From NCBI RefSeq assembly GCF_051307055.1, contig NZ_CP149994.1, forward strand, positions 1,302,001 to 1,366,000: a stretch of 64,000 bases of DNA, written 5' to 3'. Below the pieces are notes generated by a model. It did not search any database and was not told where the DNA came from. It worked only from the letters and a program-made list of their open reading frames with translations. A program made the translations under genes and the position numbers. Within the stretch, counting starts at the first letter, position 1, and the number at the start of each line of letters is the position of its first letter. Positions 42,803 to 52,275 of the stretch are shown here, piece after piece. The DNA comes from Dryocola sp051307055. GTDB lineage: Bacteria > Pseudomonadota > Gammaproteobacteria > Enterobacterales > Enterobacteriaceae.

Positions 42803-44332
42803 ATGAACAGGAGAATGTGGATGTCCACGCTGGCGCTGCTGGTGGCTGGCTGCGCGGTAGGGCCGGATTATCAGCCTGCCAGGCCGCAAACACCCGCAGG
42901 TTTTAACGACACGGCTCGCCAGAACGAACCGGGGGTGGTTTCCCGGGCGCAAACCACAGCTATCGATCCGCGCTGGTGGAAAAACTTTAACTCGCCGCAG
43001 CTCGACAGCCTGATAGAACGGGCGATTGCCGGCAACCTGACGCTGCAGCAAACCGTGCTGCGCATCGCCGGTGCGCGTGAGCAAATTACTCAGGCGGGCG
43101 GCGCGTTTTACCCGAGCGTCAACGGCAGCGCGAGCGTTACGCGTCAGCAACTGGGGCTGGAAGGCGAATTAAAATCCCATGGCGTTTATGACCAGTTGAA
43201 CGACGTTGACCCGCAGCTCGGCGGCGCGCTCGATCCGCTCACTAAACCGATTACCCTTTACCAGGGAAGCTTTGACGCCAGCTGGGAGCTGGATCTGTGG
43301 GGCAAAGTCCGTCGCCAGGTTGAGGCGGCGAAGGCCCAACAGGATGCGGCCATCGAACAGCGCAACGACGCGCTGGTATCGCTGGAAGCGGAAGTTGCCC
43401 GCGCCTGGCTACAGCTACGCGGGGCGCAAAGCGTGATGCAAACGTTGCAAACGCAAATCGATACGGCGCAGCAGACGCTTGAGCTGACGGAAAGCCGCCA
43501 GAAAAGCGGGCTGTCTCCGCAGATGGATGTGGAAAACGCGCGCGCCCAGCTTGGCAATCTTCAGGCGCAGCTCCCGCAGTATCAGGCTCAGGAACGCCAG
43601 GCGATGAACGGGCTGGCGGTGCTGTTGGGCAGACCGCCGGGCGCGCTCGATCGTGAACTGGCAGAGAAACAGGCGTTGCCGAAGCTGCCGGATATCGTAT
43701 CCGTGGGCATTCCCGCAAACCTGGCGCGCCGTCGGCCGGACGTGCGGGAAGCGGAAGCGAATCTCCATGCGGCCACTGCGCAAATCGGCGTCTCCGTGGC
43801 GCAGCTTTTTCCGTCGCTCTCGCTCACCGGACAGCTGGGCTTACGTAATGACGAATCGGGTTACCTGCTCGACTGGGCCAGCCACTTTTACAGTATCGGC
43901 CCGCAGGTTTCGATCCCGATCTTCCAGGGCGGAAGGCTGGTTTCCAGCGTTAAAGTGGCGCGCGCGCAGCAGGGCAGCGCGGTGCTGCAATATCGTCAGA
44001 CCGTTTTGACCGCGTTGCAGGACGTGGAAAACGCGCTGGTGAGCTACCGCACCGACCAGCAGCGGGAGGCGGGGCTTGCGCAAACGACGCAGTCGCTGCA
44101 GACCGCTTTTGATTTGGCAAGCGAAAGCTATCGCACGGGCATCGCCACCTTTATCGAGGTGCTGGACGCCCAGCGGCAGCTCTCACAGGCCGAGCAGCAG
44201 CGCGCTCAGGCGCGGGTGCAAAGCAGCATCGATTTAGTCGCCTTGTATAAAGCGCTCGGCGGCGGCTGGGAGCCGTATCAGCAGGTGAACATGCCTGATT
44301 ACGCCGTTTTCGGCGATGCGCCGCGCGGCTAA
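42803..44332 (+). CDS. NodT-family outer-membrane efflux lipoprotein
   Basis: 509 residues. The lipobox LLVAGC near residue 16-17 indicates a lipoprotein. Two OEP repeats follow, with WWKNFNSPQLDSLIERAIAG, SWELDLWGKVRRQVEAAKAQ, LARRRPDVREAEANLHAATA and IPIFQGGRL. It forms the outer-membrane channel for the preceding pump. It begins 2 bp after the pump's stop codon, so the three genes are an operon. Confidence 0.93.
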   Translation: MNRRMWMSTLALLVAGCAVGPDYQPARPQTPAGFNDTARQNEPGVVSRAQTTAIDPRWWKNFNSPQLDSLIERAIAGNLTLQQTVLRIAGAREQITQAGGAFYPSVNGSASVTRQQLGLEGELKSHGVYDQLNDVDPQLGGALDPLTKPITLYQGSFDASWELDLWGKVRRQVEAAKAQQDAAIEQRNDALVSLEAEVARAWLQLRGAQSVMQTLQTQIDTAQQTLELTESRQKSGLSPQMDVENARAQLGNLQAQLPQYQAQERQAMNGLAVLLGRPPGALDRELAEKQALPKLPDIVSVGIPANLARRRPDVREAEANLHAATAQIGVSVAQLFPSLSLTGQLGLRNDESGYLLDWASHFYSIGPQVSIPIFQGGRLVSSVKVARAQQGSAVLQYRQTVLTALQDVENALVSYRTDQQREAGLAQTTQSLQTAFDLASESYRTGIATFIEVLDAQRQLSQAEQQRAQARVQSSIDLVALYKALGGGWEPYQQVNMPDYAVFGDAPRG

Positions 44333-44452
44333 ATTTATGCAGGATCGGGCAAGGAATGGGTAGAAATCCCCCATTCCATAGACGCAAAGTGGGCGTATAA
44401 CTGACGGGTCGTTTAAGAAATCCATCTGAAACCTGAACATGAGGTCACCACT

Positions 44453-45487
44453 ATGCGTTATAAAAAACTTGGTAACACCGGGCTGTTTGTTTCGGAACTT
44501 TGCCTCGGCACCATGACCTTTGGCGGCGAGGGCGGCATGTGGGGCAAAATAGGTAATCTCGCCCAGGCCGATGCGGAAAAGCTGGTCGGCGGCGCGCTGG
44601 ATGCGGGCATCAACTTTATTGATACCGCGAACGTTTACTCTGAAGGTCGCTCGGAAATTATCACCGGCCAGGCGCTAAAAAACCTGAAGATCCCGCGCGA
44701 GAACGTTGTCGTCGCGACGAAGGTTTTTGGTGAAACCGGAACCGGCAGCGCCAATTCCCGTGGCTCCTCGCGCTATCACATCATGAACAGCGTGAAAGAA
44801 AGCCTGCAGCGCATGCAGCTCGATCATATCGATCTTTATCAACTGCACGGTTTCGACCCGGCAACGCCAGTTGAAGAAACGCTTCGCGCGCTGGATACGC
44901 TGGTGCAGCACGGCCACGTGCGCTATATCGGCGTTTCAAACTGGGCCGCCTGGCAAATCATGAAGGCGCTGGGAATTTCCGAACGTCTGGGCCTTGCGAA
45001 ATTTGCCTCGCTGCAGGCTTACTACACCATCGCCGGACGCGATCTTGAGCGCGATCTGGCGCCGATGCTGCAAAGCGAAGGCGTGGGGCTGATGGTGTGG
45101 AGCCCGCTGGCAGGCGGCCTGCTGAGCGGTAAATACGGCCGCGACGGCAAAGCCGAAGAGGGCAGCCGCCGCATTGAGTTTGACTTCCCGCCGGTCAATA
45201 AGGACCGCGCCTTCGACTGCGTGGACGTGATGCGTGAAATTGCGGACGGCAAAGGCGTTTCCGTGGCGCAGGTAGCGCTCGCCTGGCTGTTGCATCAGCA
45301 GGTGGTCAGCAGCGTGATTATCGGCGCTAAGCGTGTCGATCAGCTAAACGACAATATCGCCGCAGCTGAAATTCGTTTTACCGATGATGAGCTACAGAAA
45401 CTGAACGCGGTGAGCGAACTGCCGCGGGAATATCCGGGCTGGATGCTGGAGCGCCAGGGCGAGTATCGTCGTAACCAGCTGAAATAG
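44453..45487 (+). CDS. Aldo/keto reductase
   Basis: 344 residues, AKR barrel. The catalytic tetrad is visible: Asp and Tyr in FIDTANVYSEGRSE, Lys in VVVATKVFG and His in LYQLHGFDP. The C-terminal NADPH-binding part has SVIIGAKRVDQLNDN. Reduces aldehydes or ketones; the substrate is unknown. GAGGTCACCACT precedes the ATG. It stands alone between the efflux operon and a REP cluster. Confidence 0.92.
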   Translation: MRYKKLGNTGLFVSELCLGTMTFGGEGGMWGKIGNLAQADAEKLVGGALDAGINFIDTANVYSEGRSEIITGQALKNLKIPRENVVVATKVFGETGTGSANSRGSSRYHIMNSVKESLQRMQLDHIDLYQLHGFDPATPVEETLRALDTLVQHGHVRYIGVSNWAAWQIMKALGISERLGLAKFASLQAYYTIAGRDLERDLAPMLQSEGVGLMVWSPLAGGLLSGKYGRDGKAEEGSRRIEFDFPPVNKDRAFDCVDVMREIADGKGVSVAQVALAWLLHQQVVSSVIIGAKRVDQLNDNIAAAEIRFTDDELQKLNAVSELPREYPGWMLERQGEYRRNQLK

Positions 45488-45588
45488 TCGGGTGGCGCTG
45501 CGCTTACCCGACCTACGGTTTCGTGGGGTGGCGCTGCGCTTATCCGACCTACAGTTTCGTGGGGTGGATAAGCGTAAGCGCCATCCAC
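45487..45588. repeat. REP cluster (BIME-like)
   Basis: Two tandem units, each GGTGGCGCTGCGCTTAYCCG followed by ACCTACRGTTTCGTGG, and then an inverted unit GGTGGATAAGCGTAAGCGCC. They alternate in orientation between the convergent aldo-keto reductase and ybjI genes, the usual place for BIMEs. Related single palindromes occur at 4,703 and 30,912. Confidence 0.85.
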
Positions 45589-45607
45589 CGCTACTTCGCG
45601 AAGTGTT

Positions 45608-46423
45608 TTACTCGTTAAAAGGCGTTTCCCGCTTCAGCACTTTATCAATCACATCCAGCACGCCTTCTTCGTTGTTATAGCCTGCCTGGAAACGCGCAAC
45701 CTGCTTAATTTTGTCCGGCGCATTCGCCATCGCAAAACTAAATCTGGCCTGGCAGAGCATCTCAATGTCGTTGCCTCCGTCGCCGAACGTGACGACTTCG
45801 TCATCCTTAATGCCCCATTTATCCTGCAAAATCCGCAGCCCGTTGGCTTTATGAACGCCGGGGATAATCAGGTCGATGGAGCCGTGGCCGCTGGAGACGG
45901 GGACGACAATGCCTTCCAGAATCGCCGTCAGCGAATCCATGGTATCGGCCAGTAAATCGTCCGGCAGGTTAAGGGCGAATTTGAAAATTACGTCGTCCGG
46001 ATGGGTGAAATCATTCACAAGCTCAAGGCGATGGTAATACATGCCTGCCATGCGCTTAAATCCTTCATCGTAGCTTTTCAGGGTGTAACCGCTGCGCTTG
46101 CCGCAGGTGATGATATCGACGTGGGGCAGCGTCAGAAGATGGTCAATAACCGTGTCGTACTGCTCCTTTGTCAACACGCCGTTGAACACGTCCTGGTTTT
46201 CACTCACCACCCAGCCGCCGTTATCCGCCACAAAAGAGATTTCATGGTCGATTGCCGGAAAAAACGATCTGAGCTGGTAATACTGGTTACCGCTGGCGAC
46301 GACAAAACGAATGCCCTGCGCTTTCATCTGCTGGTACTGCCCGGCGAAACGCGCCCGGTTGTAGTTTTTGCGGTCGTCGAGAAAAGTACCATCCATGTCT
46401 ACGGCAATTAATTTCACACTCAT
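45608..46423 (-). CDS. ybjI: HAD phosphatase YbjI
   Basis: 271 residues, Cof-type HAD with motif I VDMDGTFL (nucleophile Asp), motif II VVASGN and motif IV FGDGGNDIEML. Closer to E. coli YbjI than YbiV (IIPGVHKANGL, EGVLDVIDKVLK), and next to ybjJ as there. YbjI dephosphorylates FMN and sugar phosphates. A strong SD is less clear; start 46423 matches the family. Confidence 0.92.
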   Translation of the reverse strand: MSVKLIAVDMDGTFLDDRKNYNRARFAGQYQQMKAQGIRFVVASGNQYYQLRSFFPAIDHEISFVADNGGWVVSENQDVFNGVLTKEQYDTVIDHLLTLPHVDIITCGKRSGYTLKSYDEGFKRMAGMYYHRLELVNDFTHPDDVIFKFALNLPDDLLADTMDSLTAILEGIVVPVSSGHGSIDLIIPGVHKANGLRILQDKWGIKDDEVVTFGDGGNDIEMLCQARFSFAMANAPDKIKQVARFQAGYNNEEGVLDVIDKVLKRETPFNE

Positions 46424-46451
46424 CGAATTCTCCCTTGTATTGCGTCAGTCA

Positions 46452-47669
46452 TTATTCTGTATCACTTGCCAGCTGCGAGTACTGCGACGGTTTTGCCACG
46501 GCGCGGGCAATCAGCGCGGCGACTACCATGAGCGCGAGGACGACCAGCATTGCCAGCCGCAGCCCGTAGTGTTCGCCAAGGAAACCAAGCAGCGGCGGCC
46601 CGACGAGAAAAGCGACATAGCCAGAAGCGGCAACGACGCTTACTCGCGTGGCCGGATCTGGCCCGGTATCGCCCGCGGCGGAAATCGTCAGCGGGAAACC
46701 AAGCGAGGTTCCAAGCCCCCACAAAATGACCGATACGCCAGCGAGGAACGGGCTGTCCACAAAGACGATCATCCCGATGCCGAGAATGCCCATCAGCGCG
46801 CAGGCTCGTACCACGGTTACGCGGCTGTAGCGGTCGATAAACCAACCGCCGGTGAAGCGTCCAACCGTCATCCCCAGCGTGAAGCCGACATAAATCAGCG
46901 AGCCGGATGTCGGGCTAAAACCGTGACCGTCCACCATCAACAGCGGCAGCCAGTCATTGGCCGACCCTTCGGCAAAGGCCATTGCCAGCACGATAGTACC
47001 AATCAGTAGCAGTTGAATATCTTTATAGAAGGGAAGATGCGGTCCGGCTGAGTTTGCGGTATCGCTCGCAGGATTGTCTTTACCTACGCCGTGCGGTATC
47101 GCCCGAATCGCGACGGCAATCGGCACGATAACCAGCAGGCCAATCAGCAGCAAATGCGCGAAAGCGGCAAAGCCGATGGCGGTTAAACTCATGCCGATGC
47201 CTGCGCCAACCAGCGTGCCGAGGCTGTAAAAGCCGTGCATCATCGGCAGCACGGTTTTTTTCATCAGCCCTTCGACAATAGCGCCTTCGACGTTCATCGC
47301 CACTTCGGATGAGCCAAGCCCCATGCCTAACAGCGCCAGACCAAGGGCGAACAGCACCGGAGAGGCGAAGAACAGCGCGACGCTCATGCTCAGCATGCCG
47401 GCGACCATTAACGTCATGCCGCTGCGAATAATTTTGTGGGTGCCGAAGCGTTTGACCAGCCAGCCGGAGCACAGAATACCGCTCATCGAGCCGATAGACA
47501 GGCCAAACAGCACGATGCCCATGCCCGCCGTGGAAACGCTAAGCGTGTCGCGGATCGCCGGGGTGCGCGTCGCCCAGGAGGCCATAACGAGGCCGGGAAG
47601 AAAGAAGAAGGCAAACAGAGCCCAGGTGCGATGCAATAAGGCTTTTCTTTGGGTTGAGGCGGCAGGCAT
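46452..47669 (-). CDS. ybjJ: MFS transporter YbjJ
   Basis: 405 residues, 12 membrane helices, very similar to E. coli YbjJ (FFLPGLVMASWATRTPAIRD, FAEGSANDWLPLLMVDGHGF, GMTVGRFTGGWFIDRYSRV). Start 47669 (MPAASTQRKALL) is chosen because E. coli YbjJ begins at the equivalent place; the frame is open 12 codons further. Substrate unknown. Divergent from rcdA. Confidence 0.92.
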   Translation of the reverse strand: MPAASTQRKALLHRTWALFAFFFLPGLVMASWATRTPAIRDTLSVSTAGMGIVLFGLSIGSMSGILCSGWLVKRFGTHKIIRSGMTLMVAGMLSMSVALFFASPVLFALGLALLGMGLGSSEVAMNVEGAIVEGLMKKTVLPMMHGFYSLGTLVGAGIGMSLTAIGFAAFAHLLLIGLLVIVPIAVAIRAIPHGVGKDNPASDTANSAGPHLPFYKDIQLLLIGTIVLAMAFAEGSANDWLPLLMVDGHGFSPTSGSLIYVGFTLGMTVGRFTGGWFIDRYSRVTVVRACALMGILGIGMIVFVDSPFLAGVSVILWGLGTSLGFPLTISAAGDTGPDPATRVSVVAASGYVAFLVGPPLLGFLGEHYGLRLAMLVVLALMVVAALIARAVAKPSQYSQLASDTE

Positions 47670-47722
47670 GGAGAGAACCAGTAAGTCATGTGAAAGAGAT
47701 AACATTTACACTAGCAAGACCA

Positions 47723-47736
47723 TGTACATTTGTACA
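47723..47736. promoter_or_regulatory. Palindrome between ybjJ and rcdA
   Basis: TGTACA-TT-TGTACA: each half is itself palindromic. It lies in the divergent promoter region and is a candidate RcdA operator. The assignment is by position only. Confidence 0.5.
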
Positions 47737-47791
47737 CATTCATGGTTAAACTCTTTTCATCGCAACGAGCAGGCACTCAACAGGATAGAGC

Positions 47792-48337
47792 ATGAGCAAA
47801 GCATCCCGGCGCAGCGATCCGGACAGGCGCGCCCGCATTCTGCAGGCGACGCTGGATATGCTGGTGGAACATGGCGTCAGCCATATCACGCACCGTAAAA
47901 TCGCTGCCGCAGCGGGCGTTTCGCTAGGATCGATGACCTACTATTTTGATGGCATAGATTCGCTGCTTAGCGAAGCCTTTACCCAGTTTGCGCTGGAAAT
48001 GTCAGACAGCTATCGCGCGCGCCTTGAGCAGGCAAAAAACGCGGATGAAGCCTGTGAGGCCATTGTCGATATGATTTGCGACGAGACGATTGCGACTTCT
48101 TATAACCTGCAGGTGATGTACCAGCTCTATGCTTACGCCAACCGTACGCCGCCGCTTAAAACCATCATGCAGGACTGGATGTGCCGCAGCCAGCAGACGC
48201 TGGAAGCCTTCTTCGATCCGATAACCGCCCGCACGCTGGACGCCTTCATTGAAGGCATGACGCTGCACTACGTCACCGATCGCGAGCCGATGAGCCGGGA
48301 AGACCTCACCCGCATGGTGGCGAAAATCGTGCGCTAA
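47792..48337 (+). CDS. rcdA: TetR-family regulator RcdA
   Basis: 181 residues. TetR helix-turn-helix: RARILQATLDMLVEHGVSHI, THRKIAAAAGVSLGSMTYYF. It resembles E. coli RcdA (YbjK), which activates csgD and stress genes. Its place between ybjJ and the rybB-ybjL region also matches. Together with mlrA this window holds two csgD activators. Confidence 0.93.
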   Translation: MSKASRRSDPDRRARILQATLDMLVEHGVSHITHRKIAAAAGVSLGSMTYYFDGIDSLLSEAFTQFALEMSDSYRARLEQAKNADEACEAIVDMICDETIATSYNLQVMYQLYAYANRTPPLKTIMQDWMCRSQQTLEAFFDPITARTLDAFIEGMTLHYVTDREPMSREDLTRMVAKIVR

Positions 48338-48496
48338 ATCTGGCAGGTGATTTAATGGCGTTTGTTAGCTAGAGTTTGAAGCAGTTTCCTGACGCGAGTT
48401 CCTCCCAATGTAGTTGCTCCCTTAACGATAAACACAGAACTCAACCCCGACTTCACCGTCGGCGACTTACTTGTGCTTGTTGATAAGGGATAACCT

Positions 48497-49732
48497 ATGT
48501 TTTTTCTCATCTTACGCTGCCTGCGGCAGTATCGCTGGTTTGCGCTGCTCGGCGGCGCGCTGCTGCTCTCTTCCGTAGGCAACGGACTTACCTATGTAAT
48601 CGTATTTGGCAAGCTGCTCACGCTTGAGGCAAAACCCTCGGCGCTGACCCTTGCCTATATTCTGGCGCTGGCGCCGGGTATCCCCGGCAGCCTTATTGCC
48701 GAAAAGCTTCTGCGAAAATTACCGCTTATTCCCATTCTGATGATGAGTGAGATGCTCGGACTTATCGGGCTCGCTTTCCCGCTGTGGTCTTTATACAGCG
48801 ATGGCCAGGCTCTGCTTTTGTTAAGCCAGGCCGTGGCCGCTTTTGCCAGCGGAATGGTGGTGCCGGTATTAAGCCAGCTGCTGAAAAATGGCCTGCGACC
48901 GGCGGATCTTCCCGCGGCTTCGGGCATGGAGACGCTGATCTTCGCGGCAAACATTATTCTTGGGATCGGCATCGGCACGCTGCTTTACGGGCGGCTGCCT
49001 TCAGCGATCGTCCTCGCTTTGGATGCTCTGAGTTTTGCCTTATCCATCGGGCTGCTGTTTGTTGCGCATCGATATTACCGGGCTGTTGAAAGGCTGAAGA
49101 GCGGGGAGGCCGGCGAGCGGCTCAGATGGCGGGAGCTTAATCAGCTCCAGCGCCGGAGCTTGCTGCTGTTGCCTTCGCTCGCTCTGGTCGGCGCGCCGGC
49201 AATGGCGCTTCTTCCTGCGCTGGCGGTAAATTTTAGCGGCGAAGTAGCGGATACGGGATTAATGCTGCTTTTAGCACGCAGCGTCGGGCAGCTAATCGGC
49301 CCGTTGTTGCTGACGCAGGCACAGCTTAAGCGCCATAGCGGCAAGCTGAATGTGTTCGTGATTTTCCTCGCGCTGTTTATTTGCTGTTACGCACTGGTTT
49401 CGGTAACGCGCAGCCAGGGGACGGCGATGTTGCTGATTGTCGCTGCGCATATATTCACAAATATCGTTTACGTCCTGGCAACGCTTCATATCATGCAAAC
49501 TTTCCCTGTCGCGGTAACCGGCGCGGCAATGGCGAAATCCTGGCGCTTACAGCTGGCTATCACGCTTATCTTACCGGTAATTGCAGGCTTTGCGGCGGAC
49601 AAGTATGACCCCGCATGGGTGCTGTATATTTGTGCGGGCGGCGGTTTTGCGGCGATGGTTGTTGTGCTGGCGGTGAATCGCTTTGTAAGTCGTGCGCGGC
49701 TAAGCGACTGGCACAGAGAAGAGAACATGTAG
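48497..49732 (+). CDS. MFS transporter, uncharacterised
   Basis: 411 residues with about 11-12 membrane helices. The general outline is of the MFS group with reduced motifs (GNGLTYVIVFGKLL, GIPGSLIAEKLLRKLP, GMVVPVLSQLLKNGLRPADL), similar to the MFS_3/enterobactin-exporter-like class in which PADLPAASG is common. Not present at this place in E. coli K-12. GATAAGGGATAACCT precedes the ATG. It ends 12 bp before attL. Confidence 0.8.
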   Translation: MFFLILRCLRQYRWFALLGGALLLSSVGNGLTYVIVFGKLLTLEAKPSALTLAYILALAPGIPGSLIAEKLLRKLPLIPILMMSEMLGLIGLAFPLWSLYSDGQALLLLSQAVAAFASGMVVPVLSQLLKNGLRPADLPAASGMETLIFAANIILGIGIGTLLYGRLPSAIVLALDALSFALSIGLLFVAHRYYRAVERLKSGEAGERLRWRELNQLQRRSLLLLPSLALVGAPAMALLPALAVNFSGEVADTGLMLLLARSVGQLIGPLLLTQAQLKRHSGKLNVFVIFLALFICCYALVSVTRSQGTAMLLIVAAHIFTNIVYVLATLHIMQTFPVAVTGAAMAKSWRLQLAITLILPVIAGFAADKYDPAWVLYICAGGGFAAMVVVLAVNRFVSRARLSDWHREENM

Positions 49733-49744
49733 AGATCGCTGGAC

Positions 49745-49776
49745 AGGTACTGGATTGCAGGCAATAAAAAACCCAT
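49745..49776. repeat. attL core (32-bp direct repeat)
   Basis: Begins AGGTACTGGATT and ends AAAAAACCCAT; identical to 61,614-61,645. Here the core lacks the rest of rybB, so this is the copy created by integration. Confidence 0.93.
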
Positions 49777-50154
49777 TTATGTAAACGGGATAGTAAAAAC
49801 AATGATTTACTTGTTTATCAATCACTTAATATGGCGGTGAGTAGGGAGGAAATAGGGGCATTGCCAACCTCTGCCGCCATTTTGTCGCCACTGTAATTCA
49901 CTCGGGGTTTATTTCATCGGCAGGACTTTTCTCTTCTGCCTGTTCTATTATAGCTTCCCGCTTCAACCCTTTTAAAGTCTGAGAGCACATTACTGCTTGT
50001 TACTATGCGCCATGAAATATTGGGCAATCCCAGGAATTTCGACACATGTGTGAATATGGTAGAACAGCACACTATGTGCCAGTAACAGAAGTTGCTAACA
50101 TCGCGTTATATGGGTTCATACGTGCTGTTCATGAAAACCTTAACGGAAATTACT
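49777..50154. other. Left end of the prophage, non-coding
   Basis: Between attL and the first prophage gene. Apart from the arm-type repeats I see only AT-rich DNA with the promoter of the 50,155 gene. Confidence 0.5.
49872..49890. repeat. Putative integrase arm-type repeats, left
   Basis: TGCCGCCA and TGTCGCCA in direct repeat at 11-bp spacing, 96 bp inside attL. The same pair with the same spacing occurs near attR (61,558-61,576). Directly repeated arm sites on both sides of the core are the P2 arrangement. Confidence 0.6.
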
Positions 50155-50850
50155 ATGGATAATAAGGATGATGTTATGAGAAAGAAATCAAAGGATTTTT
50201 TGCTGCTGATCGTTGTTGTCGCGACTGGACTGCTACTTATGAAGTTCGAACATGTTTTTATCGCATTTTTTGTTTTGTTCATCTATAGCTTGTATAAGCT
50301 ATATCCAGAAAGAAATCTTCTGTTGAAAATAATAAAAAGTACATTTGCTATTAAGTTTTATAACGTGGTGATATGGTTTATTTCATATGTGTTAACGCTG
50401 AAAATGCTTAGTGTGATTTACGGTATTGATGAGGAGTATTTGAAATTTTCCCCTGCTATTGTTGCTATTCCTATTTCTATTTGTGTTCTGTACTTTTTCT
50501 TGATGCTTGCCACAGGTATATCCAGTGCGATAGGCATGATTACTGGTAACATTGTTGGCTTTCTCCCCGTGTGGGTAAAAGTTAATTATGAGCAATCAAT
50601 CTTTGTCCGGGTAGTTACCATGCTTCAGTCTCTGATCATTGTTGTAGCAATTCCGTTCTTTCTTGCCGCTCTATCTTCAGATTATGTCGCAAGGATAGCT
50701 ATTTTGTCGGATGCGTCATTTTTATCTGATTGCGGAGCAAAGCAATGGCGGGTTATGTATCTACGGAAAAATAACAATGAGTGCTACAAATTTATTTTAA
50801 ATAGAAATGTGTTTACTGAAAAACCAGAGATCTTGAATTCAAAAAAATGA
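50155..50850 (+). CDS. Prophage-borne membrane protein, unknown
   Basis: 231 residues from ATG 50155 (ATG 50176, with AAGGAT upstream, and ATG 50131 are alternatives). Four to five hydrophobic segments at about residues 15-45 (two close together), 68-88, 100-125 and 155-180; the C-terminal 45 residues are hydrophilic, with two Cys. I recognise no family. It is AT-rich and lies between attL and int, a cargo position in temperate phages. Possible roles are superinfection exclusion or another lysogenic conversion trait; this is speculation from position. Confidence 0.6.
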   Translation: MDNKDDVMRKKSKDFLLLIVVVATGLLLMKFEHVFIAFFVLFIYSLYKLYPERNLLLKIIKSTFAIKFYNVVIWFISYVLTLKMLSVIYGIDEEYLKFSPAIVAIPISICVLYFFLMLATGISSAIGMITGNIVGFLPVWVKVNYEQSIFVRVVTMLQSLIIVVAIPFFLAALSSDYVARIAILSDASFLSDCGAKQWRVMYLRKNNNECYKFILNRNVFTEKPEILNSKK

Positions 50851-50988
50851 ATCCTCCCCATTTTGTTTTTTTCAGATAAATCGCCAACAACGGAGTCGCG
50901 ATGTACATATACTTGCCGCAACCAGATTAAGTTATTAGAGAGTAATTCTGCTCATCATGGTACTCCAAAACATCGGTAGCCATATTTT

Positions 50989-51012
50989 AAGTTGGCATAT
51001 AAATGCCAACTT
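50989..51012. terminator. Inverted repeat between the membrane gene and int
   Basis: AAGTTGGCAT-ATAA-ATGCCAACTT, a perfect 10-bp stem, lies between the convergent membrane-protein and integrase genes. Probably a bidirectional terminator, though T-runs are short. Confidence 0.55.
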
Positions 51013-51140
51013 CCGCTGCTCGCTCAAATCTGCCCGTCAATTTGGGTTGAGTTGCCCAATTTTGGTTGGAAACGACGAAAGAATTTACAAACGGATAGAT
51101 CAGCTAAATGCGAAAATCCACTAACCGCACATTTTTTACC

Positions 51141-52193
51141 CTAACCAACAAGGTACATATTTTCGGCTTCGGTAGTAGGAGCGGGCATTGTTGCTAATGG
51201 ATTGTAGTGCAGGGCGGTATCAAGATGATCTGGTGCTAGGTGCGCATATCTCATCGTCATTTTGATATCGTGGTGACCCAGTATGCGCTGAAGTGCCAGA
51301 ATGTTTCCGCCCGACATCATGAAATGGGCTGCGAATGTATGGCGTAGAACGTGGGTGAGCTGTCCGCGAGGCAGTTTGATAGATGTGGAGTCTAGGGCGC
51401 CCATAAACTGGAAGTAGCATTCCTTGAAAAGCTTGTCAGTCTTGCGAGCTGTCAGTTCTTCATAAAATTCTTTGCTGATCGGAATGCTGCGGTTTTTTTT
51501 CCCCTTCGTTCGCACAAAAGTAATGTTGTATTTTGATATCTGCGAACGCCCTAGATTTTCAGCCTCACGCCAGCGCGCGCCGGTACTAAGGCAAACCTTC
51601 ACTATTAGAGTTAAATCTTCGCCAAGTCGGTTACAGGCTGCCAGCAGCTCCGTGATTTGCTCATGAGTAAGCCAGGCCATCTCTTTTTCGGCGGTAGTGA
51701 ACTTGCGCATGGTTTCTAATGGGTTCGGTTGCGTCCATTCTCCCAGACGTGAAAGCTCACTGAACACGCCGCTAAGATAGCTTTGCTCAAGATTGATGGT
51801 GACCGGGTCCGCACCATTCTTCCACTTCTCGTTAAAGTAAATCTTCCCGGAAAGGCGTTTGTCGCGGTATTGGGCGAACTGCTTAGCGGTGAAGTCGGCA
51901 GCCAAGGGGTCTTTCAGGGCAGCGACAACTAATTTTAGCTTGTTATAAACACGCTCTCCGGCAGTAAGGGATTTGCCATGCAGGTTATACCAAAGCGTGA
52001 CCACCTCGCTTAGTCTGCGGCGATCTACAGCTTCACCGAGCCAGGGCTTGTTCTCAGCCTCTTCCATCGTATGACGCTCAAAGGCTAAGGCTTCGCCCTT
52101 GGTAGTGAATTGCTTATGCACACGGCGCCCGCTACGCCCTGCAGGGTAGCATTCGCAAATCCATTTCCCTGTGTCGAGTTTTCGTACAGCCAT
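51141..52193 (-). CDS. int: P2-type tyrosine integrase
   Basis: 350 residues. N-terminal arm-binding part (VRKLDTGKWICECYPAGRSG), core-binding domain, then the catalytic domain with Arg in CLSTGARWREAENL, Lys in FVRTKGKKNRSIPIS, the HALRH-type motif as LTHVLRHTFAAHFM, His in LQRILGHHDIKMT and the nucleophile Tyr in MRYAHLAPD. All catalytic residues are present, so it may still work. It reads toward attL as in P2. Confidence 0.95.
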   Translation of the reverse strand: MAVRKLDTGKWICECYPAGRSGRRVHKQFTTKGEALAFERHTMEEAENKPWLGEAVDRRRLSEVVTLWYNLHGKSLTAGERVYNKLKLVVAALKDPLAADFTAKQFAQYRDKRLSGKIYFNEKWKNGADPVTINLEQSYLSGVFSELSRLGEWTQPNPLETMRKFTTAEKEMAWLTHEQITELLAACNRLGEDLTLIVKVCLSTGARWREAENLGRSQISKYNITFVRTKGKKNRSIPISKEFYEELTARKTDKLFKECYFQFMGALDSTSIKLPRGQLTHVLRHTFAAHFMMSGGNILALQRILGHHDIKMTMRYAHLAPDHLDTALHYNPLATMPAPTTEAENMYLVG

Positions 52194-52196
52194 AAA

Positions 52197-52219
52197 AAAG
52201 CCCTCATGTATGAGGGCTA
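52197..52219 (-). terminator. Terminator after the DUF4041 gene
   Basis: AGCCCTCAT / ATGAGGGCT with a 2-nt loop and a T6 run on the minus strand. It sits just inside the integrase N-terminal coding end and 55 bp past the DUF4041-type gene stop. Confidence 0.75.
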
Positions 52220-52275
52220 TATTTGACTGTGTAAATGAACAGTGGTCAATGTATGATTACTTGAAATCACCCATG

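Noticed and set aside
40100..44332. Calling the efflux genes emrA/emrB
   Set aside because: They are of that family, but the operon carries its own NodT-type outer-membrane factor and lies at a different locus from E. coli emrAB, so the symbols would mislead.
45487..45600. CRISPR array
   Set aside because: The repeats at this place are alternating-orientation palindromes with no regular spacers and no cas genes anywhere in the window; they are REP/BIME units.
48352..48496. Small RNA or gene between rcdA and the MFS gene
   Set aside because: Only a weak CCGAC/GTCGG hairpin is visible and no terminator T-run; nothing supports a transcript.
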